10,280 nucleotides of DNA, taken from assembly GCA_905193765.1 (NCBI GenBank), contig CAJJPZ010000078.1, positions 1 through 10,280 on the forward strand, read 5' to 3'. Positions within the stretch are counted from its first letter, which is position 1. Every line of letters starts with the position of its first letter. This DNA comes from an uncultured Eubacterium sp. (GTDB taxonomy: Bacteria; Bacillota; Clostridia; Peptostreptococcales; Anaerovoracaceae). The notes below the pieces were generated by a model. The model had not been told where the DNA came from. It made no database searches and worked only from the letters and a program-made list of their open reading frames with translations. Shown here one piece after another: positions 1-7,417 of the stretch. A program made the translations under genes and the position numbers.

Positions 1-1099
1 TCTCCACCGGATAAAGAGTCCCGTTCTCTTCGATGATAAGATCTATTTCACTTTCCTTCGAGACTTCCCTGCCGGAGCTGTTTGCTTTTTTTCTGTCACG
101 ACCGCGGTAATATGATACACAGTACCTGTAGTCTATGCCCCTGTTGGAATACGACTTCAATATCTCCGATATAACGAAGGTCTCGAAAAAAGCGCCGCTC
201 ATAGCACCGTTTGCAAGAGTGTCCGACGTCAGCCATCTTGTCAGATATGCCGCCAGCCCTGTATCTCTGAAATAAAGCTTAGGCGTTTTTATCGCCCTCT
301 TGAGCACAGAGGATGTGAACGGCTCAAGCAGGTATATGATGCCCGAAGCTTCCAGTACAGATATCCATCTTCGTATAGTTGTCTGATCCTTGCCTACTTC
401 ATCCGCTATATTTGCATAGTTCAGCATCTGCCCTGTCCTTGCAGCAGCTGCAATCATGAATTTTCTGAAGTCATCAAGATTCTGTATAGCAGAGAGTTTA
501 CGTACATCTCTTTCAAGATAAGTCTTTATATAACTCGAATAAAAAGCTGACCATTCCACATCCTTGTCCTGGAGCTGCGGATAACTGCCCCGGTGTATTA
601 CCTCCCATACGTTGTCAAATGACATGACAGTTTCACTTCTTTTCTTCACATATTCCATTGTCGGTACGAAAGGATCACTGAACCTGTCATTCTGTATCTC
701 ACGCATAGAGAGCCCTGAAAGCTCTATGATACTTACTCGCCCTGACAAAGACTCTGAGGCTCCGTCCATAAGCTCAAGGGGCTGTGAGCCCGAAAGACAG
801 AACAGACCTTTATCCTGACTTTCGTCGCATTTCAGCTTGATATATCTGAAAAGTTCCGGGGCACGCTGCACTTCATCATATATCACAGGCGGTGGATTCA
901 GCATCATGAACATGCCCGGCTGCTCCTTTGCCTGTTCTTCGATGAAGGGATCGTCTACCGGCACATACTTCCTGTCAGGAAAAAGTTCTCTGAGCATCGT
1001 TGATTTGCCGGTCTGCCTTGCTCCAGTAACCAGTATACTTTTAAAAGTCTCCTCTGACTTCAGCACCACATCCTCGATACTTCTTCTTATATATTTCAT
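1..1099 (-). CDS. DUF4143-type AAA ATPase (C-terminus cut by window edge)
   Basis: I translated this frame by hand from the ATG at 1097-1099; it stays open for 366 codons to the window edge. The product has a Walker A motif GARQTGKST (residues 26-34), a Walker B region PPVIYDEVQ (70-78) and a sensor-like LSGS (102-105), which is the AAA_14 ATPase pattern. TYLERDVR (194-201), a winged-helix stretch around 228-260 and KLYFRDTGLAAYL (274-286) mark the DUF4143 C-terminal part. FETF (305-308), EIDLII (351-356) and LYPVE at the edge resemble a PD-(D/E)xK nuclease-like fold, as usual in this family; about 20-40 residues are probably missing. The ribosome site AGAGAGG lies 5 nt before the start. These proteins are common, scattered accessory ATPases in bacteria and archaea with no agreed function. 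It is divergent from the regulator remnant and Mop operon and shows no functional link to them. Confidence 0.93.
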   Translation of the reverse strand, partial: MKYIRRSIEDVVLKSEETFKSILVTGARQTGKSTMLRELFPDRKYVPVDDPFIEEQAKEQPGMFMMLNPPPVIYDEVQRAPELFRYIKLKCDESQDKGLFCLSGSQPLELMDGASESLSGRVSIIELSGLSMREIQNDRFSDPFVPTMEYVKKRSETVMSFDNVWEVIHRGSYPQLQDKDVEWSAFYSSYIKTYLERDVRKLSAIQNLDDFRKFMIAAAARTGQMLNYANIADEVGKDQTTIRRWISVLEASGIIYLLEPFTSSVLKRAIKTPKLYFRDTGLAAYLTRWLTSDTLANGAMSGAFFETFVISEILKSYSNRGIDYRYCVSYYRGRDRKKANSSGREVSKESEIDLIIEENGTLYPVE

Positions 1100-1123
1100 A
1101 AAAACCTCTCTTTCGACAAATCC

Positions 1124-1146
1124 GGTATATGATACCTGATTAATCA
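1124..1146. promoter_or_regulatory. Paired palindromes at the ATPase transcription start (candidate operator)
   Basis: A perfect 10-bp palindrome TGATTAATCA (1137-1146) sits directly over the predicted transcription start of the ATPase gene. It is abutted by a second inverted repeat, GGTAT-ATG-ATACC (1124-1136). Together they could be a repressor site or a leader hairpin. No protein is identified that would bind them; the function is inferred only from position and symmetry. Confidence 0.4.
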
Positions 1147-1147
1147 C

Positions 1148-1176
1148 ATAATAACACCTTTACAGTATCATGTCAA
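1148..1176 (-). promoter_or_regulatory. Sigma-A-type promoter of the ATPase gene
   Basis: Reading the minus strand, a perfect -35 TTGACA (1171-1176) is followed by a 17-nt spacer and -10 TATTAT (1148-1153). Predicted transcription starts near 1141, giving a leader of about 42 nt before the ATPase ATG. Confidence 0.8.
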
Positions 1177-1192
1177 AAGTAACGTCAAGGTT

Positions 1193-1435
1193 TTGCTAAA
1201 CGTGGAGTTCGCAGCCGACAGTGATTTGCGAGACTGTGAAATAACGTCTGTAAATCAGCCTTCTATGGCAATCACATATGAAGAAACGCTTCTTTCAGAC
1301 ATGCCGAGCCACAATATCGCCGATACGCTATGTATCAGTATAAACACACTGAAGAAGCATACTTACAACATCTACCGCAAACTCGATATATCCTCACGCA
1401 GCCAGTTCAAAGCGTTGCTTGCTGAAAACAATTAA
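1193..1435 (+). pseudogene. Remnant of a LuxR-type HTH transcriptional regulator
   Basis: This 80-codon frame opens with TTG, has only a weak CAAGG before it, and ends at TAA 1433-1435. Its last ~45 residues match the C-terminal LuxR/NarL-type DNA-binding domain: NIADTLCIS, then INTLKKHTYNIYRKLDISSRSQ, split here as INTLKKHT and YNIYRKLDISSRSQ, align with the usual IAe.L.iS..TVK.H..NIyrKL.v.SR. The normal front of the domain (T.RE.EVL) is degraded to YEETLLSDM, and no sensor, receiver or membrane domain precedes it. The frame upstream is open only back to about 1133, where it runs through the ATPase promoter. LuxR-family regulators are normally 200-500 residues, so this is best read as the tail of a truncated gene. 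Expression as a tiny HTH protein cannot be excluded. Confidence 0.7.
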
Positions 1436-1536
1436 AAAACCCTTACGACATAACCGGCCCTTAATTATTTTCAGAATTCTCGCAAATTAATTTCCATTTT
1501 CCGGCAAGCTGATACACCGATTCGACACCTGTTTCC

Positions 1537-1566
1537 TTGACACGCAACTCACAGAACTGTTAGAAT
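1537..1566 (+). promoter_or_regulatory. Sigma-A-type promoter of the aldehyde oxidoreductase gene
   Basis: A perfect -35 TTGACA (1537-1542), an 18-nt spacer and -10 TAGAAT (1561-1566) are present. Transcription would start near 1573, leaving a leader of about 98 nt before the Mop start codon. The region 1436-1536 upstream is AT-rich and shows no gene. Confidence 0.75.
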
Positions 1567-1581
1567 ATTTCATAGCAAAGT

Positions 1582-1618
1582 AATTGCAGTTCAGTGCATA
1601 ATCTGAACAAAAGCAATT
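1582..1618 (+). promoter_or_regulatory. Two-part stem-loop in the mop leader
   Basis: AATTGC (1582-1587) and GTTCAG (1589-1594) pair perfectly with CTGAAC (1603-1608) and GCAATT (1613-1618). This gives 12 base pairs around an 8-nt loop, with an internal A/AAAA bulge. It begins ~10 nt after the predicted transcript start and is not followed by a U-run, so it is not a standard terminator. It could be an RNA control element, or GTTCAG-N8-CTGAAC could be a DNA operator. It is too small to match the known molybdenum cofactor (Moco) riboswitch motif. Confidence 0.5.
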
Positions 1619-1636
1619 TATTATCAAAGCAAGTAT

Positions 1637-1653
1637 ATCATATAGAGTATGAT
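1637..1653 (+). promoter_or_regulatory. Second inverted repeat in the mop leader
   Basis: ATCATA (1637-1642), loop TAGAG, and TATGAT (1648-1653) form a perfect 6-bp inverted repeat. It ends 7 nt before the GGAGG ribosome site (1661-1665) of the aldehyde oxidoreductase gene. An AT-only stem of this size is weak, so it is as likely to be a protein-binding site as an RNA hairpin. Confidence 0.35.
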
Positions 1654-1670
1654 CGAAAACGGAGGCAATT

Positions 1671-4658
1671 ATGAAGTTAAAAAAAATGACTCTGAACATC
1701 AACGGTGCTGACCGGATGTTCATATGCGACCCGGAGAAAGACACACTGGCGGATGTCGTGAGACGACTGGGACTCACCGGTACCAAAGTCGGATGCGGCA
1801 CCGGCGTATGCGGTTCATGTTCTGTGATTCTCAACGGTAAAGTCATCCGCTCGTGTACACGAAAAATAAGCAGGATAGAAGAATACAGCGAACTCCTGAC
1901 CATCGAGGGCATCGGCGCTCCCAGGTTCCTCCACCCGATACAGGTGGCGTTCATGCATGCAGGAGCTGTGCAGTGCGGTTTCTGTACGCCGGGCTTCATA
2001 GTCTCCGCATATCAGCTGCTGGAGGAAAACCCGGATCCCACAAGAGAGGAAGTCAGGGACTGGTTCCAGAAGCACCGCAATATATGCAGATGCACCGGCT
2101 ACAAACAGATCGTGGACGCAGTGATGAATGCAGCAAAAGTCCTCAGAAACGACTGCACCCTGGAAGACATCATGGTGAAGATCCCTGAGGACGGCGAATA
2201 CTACGGCAAAGCACTTGTAAGGCCTGCTGCACTGGCAAAGGTCTGCGGCCTTGCCGACTACGGTGACGATATCGAGCTGAAGATGCCCGCAAACACGCTC
2301 CACGCATGTCTCGTACAGCCTAAAGTAGCTTTCCATGCGAAGCTCAACAAAATACACAAGGAAGAAGCAGAGAAGATGCCGGGCGTATACAAAGTTGTCA
2401 CCGCGGCAGACATCGAAGGTCCGAACAGGATCGGCTTCTTCAATATGACACCGAGATCCACAGCCAGAGGTCAGTCCCATCCGATACTGGCCGAAGACAG
2501 GATCTTCAACTACGGCGATGTGGTCGCCCTGGTGGTGGCGGACACGAAGGACCACGCCAAAGAGGCTGCGAAGAAAGTCACCATCGACTGGGAGCAGCTG
2601 CCGGAATACAGGACATATCTGGAAGCCGCCATGCCTGATGCCCAGCGCATACATGAAGAGCATCCTAACGTATGGTCCGAACAGCCTAACGTCAAAGGCG
2701 CAGGCTACGATGTCCCGGATCTCATCGATGAAGCACCTTATGTGGTGGAAGGTTCCTTCTATTCATCCAGAGAACCTCACATGCCTATCGAGGGCGACAC
2801 CGTCCAGGCTTACTGGGACGAAGATGGCATGATGACGGTACACTGCAAGGCGATGCAGATATATTCCAACATAGGAGATATCGCCGAAGCCACCGGACTT
2901 CCTGCAGAGAAGATAAGAGTCGTGGAAAATCCTACAGGCGGCACATTCGGCTGGGGTATCGCAGCCGCTACATATGCCATGGCAGCAATAGCATGTATGG
3001 CATGCGACGGTATGCCTGTGGCACTTTCCATAGACTACGGGGAATTCATGGCAGTATCCGGCAAGAGAGCCCCTGCATATTCCAACAGCAGACTGGCCTG
3101 CGACGAAAACGGCAGGATCATCGCTGCCGAATGGGACTGCGGCATGGATCACGGATCATACAACGAACTGGGAGACGACCTGATATCAAGACCTGCCAAA
3201 TTCATGTACTTCCCGTACAACATCCCGAACTGTCTGGGTCTCACCAGAGTCGCATGCACCAACCACAACTACGGCACAGCCTACAGAGGCTACGGCTCGC
3301 CTCAGGCATACACATGCTCCGAGGCCATGATGGATATGATGGCGGAAAAGATCGGCATGGATCCTTTTGAATTCAGATACATCAACGTAGCGCGTCCCGG
3401 CGATCTCAACATCAACCAGTACCCTTACAGGGAATACCCTATGGAGAAGATGATGGATATCATGAGGCCGATATATCAGGAAGTCAGGGAAAGGTGCAGA
3501 CGCGAATCCACTCCTGAGAAAATGCGCGGCGTCGGCGTCGCCTGGGGCGGATACAACGTCACCGAAGGCATATTCGACCAGTGCACGGTGGCTGTGGAGC
3601 TCAGGGAAGACGGTAAATTCGTCAACTACAACACCTGGCAGGATCAGGGGCAGGGCGGAGACGTCGGTTCACTGATGATAATGCTGGAAGCATTCAAGCC
3701 TCTCGGTCTGACACCTGACGATATCGTCCTGATACAGAACGACTCCAAATTCTGTCCTGACTCCGGTGCGACAGCGTCATCGAGACAGCACTATATGAAC
3801 GGCAAGGCAGTCCATGTAGCTGCAGGACAGCTGATGGATGCCATGAGGAAAGCTGACGGTACATACAGGACATACGAAGAGATGGTCGCCGAGAACATAC
3901 CTACGAAATATGAGTATCAGTACAACAATCCTGAAGATATGACGCTGAAATATCTCGACCCTAATACAGGAAAAGGCAACCCTACGCCTGCATTCACATA
4001 TTCCCTGACCATAGCCGAGGTGGAGGTGGATGCAAAGACCGGTAAAGCCACATGCATAGGTTACTGGGACTGTGACGACGTCGGCAGGATCGGCAACATA
4101 GCAGCGGTGGACGGCCAGGCCTACGGCGGTCTCTGTCACTCCATCGGCTTCGCCCTTACCGAGAACTACGAAGATGTGAAGAAGCACGCTAATATACTGG
4201 GCGCAGGGATACCGACCATCAAGGATATACCTGACAACTTCAACCTGATCCACGTATGCACACCGAGAGCCACCAACCCTTATGGATCATCGGGCGCATC
4301 GGAGGCTTTTCAGTCCGGAGGACACATGTCGGTGATAAATGCGATCTACGATGCAACAGGTGTCAGGATCCATGAACTCCCTGCATATCCTGAAAAGATC
4401 AAGGCCGGCCTGGACGCTCTGGCAAAGGGCGAGCCTGACCCTAACATCCCTAAGAAATACTTCCTCGGGTCGGATTTCCACGAAGAGATGGATTACATCA
4501 GGAACAACCCTATGACGGATATGTACGATGACATGTTCCCTGACGATCAGGCCGAAACATGGGATCCTATAACTGAGCCTCCTGTCATCAACGACCTCAG
4601 GAACCCGGTTGCCAGTGACGCCGGCACATTCTGGGGCAGAGATGACGATAACAAATAA
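1671..4658 (+). CDS. mop: FAD-independent molybdenum aldehyde oxidoreductase (Mop type)
   Basis: This 995-residue xanthine-oxidase-family enzyme oxidises aldehydes to carboxylic acids at a Mo-molybdopterin cytosine dinucleotide centre, probably in the cytoplasm. Residues 1-80 form the plant-type [2Fe-2S] domain with Cys42, 47, 50 and 62. Residues 81-160 form the helical [2Fe-2S] domain with QCGFC (Cys102, 105) and CRC (Cys139, 141). The Mo-binding part follows directly from about 182, with no FAD domain between, as in Desulfovibrio gigas Mop (about 907 residues), which it resembles throughout. It carries GGTFG (423-427), YRGYG, GQGGD near 660, and the catalytic Glu878 in GSSGASE. The Mop-like part ends near residue 919, so an acidic tail of about 77 residues is extra. 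Start: GGAGG 5 nt upstream of ATG. Electrons must leave through the Fe-S domains to a partner; the next gene is the obvious candidate. Mo-cofactor insertion genes are not in the window. The exact substrate cannot be read from sequence. Confidence 0.95.
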   Translation: MKLKKMTLNINGADRMFICDPEKDTLADVVRRLGLTGTKVGCGTGVCGSCSVILNGKVIRSCTRKISRIEEYSELLTIEGIGAPRFLHPIQVAFMHAGAVQCGFCTPGFIVSAYQLLEENPDPTREEVRDWFQKHRNICRCTGYKQIVDAVMNAAKVLRNDCTLEDIMVKIPEDGEYYGKALVRPAALAKVCGLADYGDDIELKMPANTLHACLVQPKVAFHAKLNKIHKEEAEKMPGVYKVVTAADIEGPNRIGFFNMTPRSTARGQSHPILAEDRIFNYGDVVALVVADTKDHAKEAAKKVTIDWEQLPEYRTYLEAAMPDAQRIHEEHPNVWSEQPNVKGAGYDVPDLIDEAPYVVEGSFYSSREPHMPIEGDTVQAYWDEDGMMTVHCKAMQIYSNIGDIAEATGLPAEKIRVVENPTGGTFGWGIAAATYAMAAIACMACDGMPVALSIDYGEFMAVSGKRAPAYSNSRLACDENGRIIAAEWDCGMDHGSYNELGDDLISRPAKFMYFPYNIPNCLGLTRVACTNHNYGTAYRGYGSPQAYTCSEAMMDMMAEKIGMDPFEFRYINVARPGDLNINQYPYREYPMEKMMDIMRPIYQEVRERCRRESTPEKMRGVGVAWGGYNVTEGIFDQCTVAVELREDGKFVNYNTWQDQGQGGDVGSLMIMLEAFKPLGLTPDDIVLIQNDSKFCPDSGATASSRQHYMNGKAVHVAAGQLMDAMRKADGTYRTYEEMVAENIPTKYEYQYNNPEDMTLKYLDPNTGKGNPTPAFTYSLTIAEVEVDAKTGKATCIGYWDCDDVGRIGNIAAVDGQAYGGLCHSIGFALTENYEDVKKHANILGAGIPTIKDIPDNFNLIHVCTPRATNPYGSSGASEAFQSGGHMSVINAIYDATGVRIHELPAYPEKIKAGLDALAKGEPDPNIPKKYFLGSDFHEEMDYIRNNPMTDMYDDMFPDDQAETWDPITEPPVINDLRNPVASDAGTFWGRDDDNK

Positions 4659-4708
4659 GCTGTATCACATTGCTGCAGGATATTGCACTTAAAGAAGTGC
4701 CTGTTATG

Positions 4709-4717
4709 TGGTATACT
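4709..4717 (+). promoter_or_regulatory. Extended -10 promoter for the flavin/Fe-S/CCG fusion gene
   Basis: TGG followed by TATACT (4712-4717) fits an extended -10 element. The hexamer 17 nt upstream, TTAAAG (4689-4694), is only a partial -35. With a 138-nt gap after mop, the fusion gene may have its own promoter in addition to read-through. A small hairpin GCACTT-AAAG-AAGTGC (4685-4700) overlaps the -35 region and has no U-run after it. Confidence 0.5.
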
Positions 4718-4733
4718 TTATATCAATGACATG

Positions 4734-4759
4734 TCGGCCTGAAGTCATATTCGGGCCGA
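4734..4759 (+). promoter_or_regulatory. Strong hairpin in the leader of the fusion gene
   Basis: TCGGCCTGAA (4734-4743) pairs with TTCGGGCCGA (4750-4759) over 10 positions, with one wobble pair and a GTCATA loop. No U-run follows, so it is more like a leader structure, processing site or mRNA stabiliser than an intrinsic terminator. A smaller repeat, TGTTG-CGA-CAACA (4766-4778), comes next, close to the ribosome site. Confidence 0.5.
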
Positions 4760-4796
4760 TATTACTGTTGCGACAACACTGAAAGGTAATGATAAA

Positions 4797-7199
4797 ATGA
4801 CCGACTATCTCAAGAAATTCGACAGCTGTCTGGAAGGCTCCGCACCTTACTGTACCGGCGCATGCCCCTTCAATATGGATGTTTCCTCTTTCATGGAAAA
4901 GGCCCGCAGAGGTTCGACAAAGGCGGCTTTCAATGTGTTCCGCAATGCTGTCGGATATCCACGTATCGTAAACAGCATATGTTCTTCCCTGTGCCAGGGA
5001 GTCTGTCCCGTATCGGATCACGGAGGCAGCATACGCATACATGAACTTGAAAAGGCAGCTATAGCACTTACAAAGGATACAGCTCCTGTAGATTACAACA
5101 TCCCGCCTAAAAAAGAACGCATCGCTATAATCGGAGCCGGTGCTGCAGGCATGGCCGCACTGCTGAGACTTTCCACGAAAAAGTATCATGTGGAGGTGTT
5201 CGAAAAGACCAGCGTCACCGGAGGCTGGCTCCGTCAGATACTGGATGACGATATCATCGACGCCGACTTCAGTGAGCAGCTGCAGTTCCAGGACTACATC
5301 ATGCATATGGGCACAGAAATCCGGTCCGTAGATGAACTCAGTGGCCGTGGATTCGATGCGGTGCTGGCAGCCACAGGCGACGACGGTCCGGATTTCGGAC
5401 TCCGGGATGCTGTCAGTGACAAGGGCGACCGCTTCTGTACTTCATATGACGGCACAGGATGGTTCGCTGCAGGCGGCATCACAGGCACAGATGTCACCGG
5501 AGCTGTCGCGAATGGTCTCCACATGGGAACAGTGATAGACAACTACCTCAGGACCGGCAGTCTCTATTATCCGCCGTATTCCAGAGAGACCGCTCTATGT
5601 GAAGGCATGGTCACTTTTAATAAGGACATCCCCGCAGTGGTACCTGAGGGTACGGTCTATACCAAAGAAGAATTTGCATCTGAAGCATCACGCTGTGCGG
5701 ACTGCAGGTGCTCATACTGCATGCAGCACTGCGACCTCTGCGACTTTACAGGCAAATGGCCGCAGAAACTCAGAGACGAGGTCATCGCAACGACCCTCGA
5801 AGGCAAAACGGAACTCAAGGCAACGCCCGCCAGACGCATCATGTCGCTGTGCAATCAGTGCGGGCTGTGCAGCGAGGTATGTCCCGAGGGTATAGATATG
5901 GACAGATTATTCATGATCGGGAGGCAGAAAATGTATAAACAGGGAAAAATGCCATGGGCATTCCATGATTTTTTCATCAGAGATATGGAGCAGGCCAACG
6001 GAGAAGCATCGCTCATCCGAAAACCAATCGACCGCAGCACCGGCAGGGAATATGACAAGTGTTCCTATGCATTCTTCCCCGGCTGCCAGCTCGGCGCATC
6101 AGAGCCTGAGATAGTGGTCAAGGTATACGACTCGCTGCTTTTCAAACATCCTGACACGGCCATATTCCTCCACTGCTGCGGCATACCTGCCGGCTGGGAG
6201 GGCGACGCCGAAAGACACAGAAAGATACTGGAAGGTATCACTGCTGAATGGGAAAAGCTTGGCAGGCCTGTAATGATAATGGCCTGCATGTCCTGCGTCA
6301 AAACCTTTAAGGAACAGCTGCCTGATATACCAGTCACCACGATCTATGAAATGCTGGACAAACTCAGGATAAGCGGCGGCTGCAACTCGGTGGACTACAG
6401 CATTTTCCATCCTTGCCCTGCCAGACATGAAAACGGCGTCCGCAAGGCTGTAGCTGACCTCGCGGAAAGCATGGGCGTCACGCTCCATCCTCTCGATGAG
6501 AATGAAGAATACGCCAAATGCTGCGGTTACGGCGGTCACGGCAGCATCGCCGATGAACGATATGGCAGTTTCGTTGCCGAAAAGCGTATCGCCGATGGAG
6601 AATATCCGTATATCACATACTGCATCAACTGCCGTGACATGTTCAAGATGAACGGCAAGGATGCTGTCCATATACTGGAACTGATCTACGGCATGGGAGC
6701 ATCCAACCAGCACATGAAACACGAACACGACCATGGTCACGATCACGGCAGTCACGATGAGGATGAACATGAGGATACTGAACCTGCAGTATCGGCTCCG
6801 CTCCCGACAGTCACACAGAAGCAGCGCAACAGGATGGAACTGAAGCAGGCCATGCTCTCGCTGTTCTGGGATGAATTCATCGAGATCGAAGATGACATGT
6901 ACGGACTCACACTCCTGATCAGTGACGAGATAAAGCAGAAGATGGACAGGAAGCACATACTTGAAAAGGAAGTTGCCCAGGTCATCGACTTCTGTCAGCG
7001 CACCGGCCGGACAGTCACGAACACAGAGACGGGTACCTTGACAGGTTACTCCCAGGTGGGCCGTATGACATACTGGGTGGAGTACAGACCTTACGGTACT
7101 TCAGGCAAAGAATTTGAAGTTGTCAATGTATACAGCCACAGGCTTAAAATAGAATTGGAGGCAGTCTGGAATGGTGTCAGAAAAGCAGATGAAATGTAG
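4797..7199 (+). CDS. Flavin/Fe-S/CCG-domain electron-transfer fusion protein
   Basis: This 800-residue multidomain redox protein is probably the electron partner of the aldehyde oxidoreductase. Order of parts: residues 1-105, GltD/dihydropyrimidine-dehydrogenase-type Fe-S domain (Cys11, 19, 23, 62, 66, 70); 108-255, a dinucleotide-binding fold with GAGAAG (113-118), Glu136, an AATG (191-194) and FAAGG (224-227 and on); 300-362, an Fe-S region with a dense cysteine group (300, 303, 305, 308, 312, 315) and a standard cluster CNQCGLCSEVCP (352-363); 422-615, two CCG domains as in HdrB/GlpC (Cys430, CC460-461, CMSC 497-500; Cys540, CC575-576, CINC 609-612); a His-rich linker (639-658); and an unassigned domain (674-800). 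The flavin region is short, and a separate NAD(P)H-binding domain seems to be missing. GAAAGG lies 10 nt before the ATG, a rather long spacing. NCBI families describe similar pyridine-nucleotide oxidoreductase/dicluster proteins beside Mop (DVU_1558 type, from memory). Role is inferred. Confidence 0.88.
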   Translation: MTDYLKKFDSCLEGSAPYCTGACPFNMDVSSFMEKARRGSTKAAFNVFRNAVGYPRIVNSICSSLCQGVCPVSDHGGSIRIHELEKAAIALTKDTAPVDYNIPPKKERIAIIGAGAAGMAALLRLSTKKYHVEVFEKTSVTGGWLRQILDDDIIDADFSEQLQFQDYIMHMGTEIRSVDELSGRGFDAVLAATGDDGPDFGLRDAVSDKGDRFCTSYDGTGWFAAGGITGTDVTGAVANGLHMGTVIDNYLRTGSLYYPPYSRETALCEGMVTFNKDIPAVVPEGTVYTKEEFASEASRCADCRCSYCMQHCDLCDFTGKWPQKLRDEVIATTLEGKTELKATPARRIMSLCNQCGLCSEVCPEGIDMDRLFMIGRQKMYKQGKMPWAFHDFFIRDMEQANGEASLIRKPIDRSTGREYDKCSYAFFPGCQLGASEPEIVVKVYDSLLFKHPDTAIFLHCCGIPAGWEGDAERHRKILEGITAEWEKLGRPVMIMACMSCVKTFKEQLPDIPVTTIYEMLDKLRISGGCNSVDYSIFHPCPARHENGVRKAVADLAESMGVTLHPLDENEEYAKCCGYGGHGSIADERYGSFVAEKRIADGEYPYITYCINCRDMFKMNGKDAVHILELIYGMGASNQHMKHEHDHGHDHGSHDEDEHEDTEPAVSAPLPTVTQKQRNRMELKQAMLSLFWDEFIEIEDDMYGLTLLISDEIKQKMDRKHILEKEVAQVIDFCQRTGRTVTNTETGTLTGYSQVGRMTYWVEYRPYGTSGKEFEVVNVYSHRLKIELEAVWNGVRKADEM

Positions 7200-7383
7200 C
7201 ATATGCGATCGCCCGCTGGAAGAGTCAGGTGTGAAGTTTTCATATCTGGGCAGTACATTCGCGCTCACTGCCCTGAGATGTCCCGTATGCGGCAATATAT
7301 ACATACCTGAGGAACTGGTGGATGGCCGCATCAGCTATACAGAAGGATTCCTGGAAGACAGGAAGATGTTCCAGAACAATTAG
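7171..7383 (+). CDS. Small CxxC...CxxC redox or zinc-ribbon protein, first copy
   Basis: A 70-residue protein with CSIC (Cys9, 12) and CPVC (Cys37, 40), spaced like a zinc ribbon or rubredoxin-like metal site. It starts at ATG 7171 inside the end of the preceding gene (29-nt overlap, different frame) with TTGGAGG 9 nt upstream, so translation is probably coupled. The family resembles what NCBI calls DVU_1557 family redox protein, found next to Mop-type aldehyde oxidoreductases; that name is from memory. The segment after the second pair, GNIYIPEELVDGRI, is shared with the next gene. The metal, iron or zinc, cannot be told from sequence; role as an electron carrier or as an assembly factor for Mop is inference. 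Confidence 0.8.
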   Translation: MVSEKQMKCSICDRPLEESGVKFSYLGSTFALTALRCPVCGNIYIPEELVDGRISYTEGFLEDRKMFQNN

Positions 7384-7417
7384 CAGTCAGTGCATCATCA
7401 AAGGAGGAGATATACCC

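Noticed and set aside
1570..1670. Mop leader as a Moco riboswitch
   Set aside because: The known Moco motif is larger and multi-stem; only two simple inverted repeats are visible here.
1487..1999. A 170-codon minus-strand frame across the mop start
   Set aside because: It lies over the promoter, leader and first Fe-S domain of mop, has no family signature or ribosome site, and is a shadow.
4789..4800. Three-codon frame ATG ATA AAA TGA overlapping the fusion gene start
   Set aside because: Too close to the AAAGG site to be translated efficiently, and it has no leader-peptide character.
6099..6956. Long 285-codon minus-strand frame opposite the CCG domains
   Set aside because: It is antisense to strongly conserved CCG and His-rich coding sequence and shows no domain; long shadow frames are common opposite such genes.
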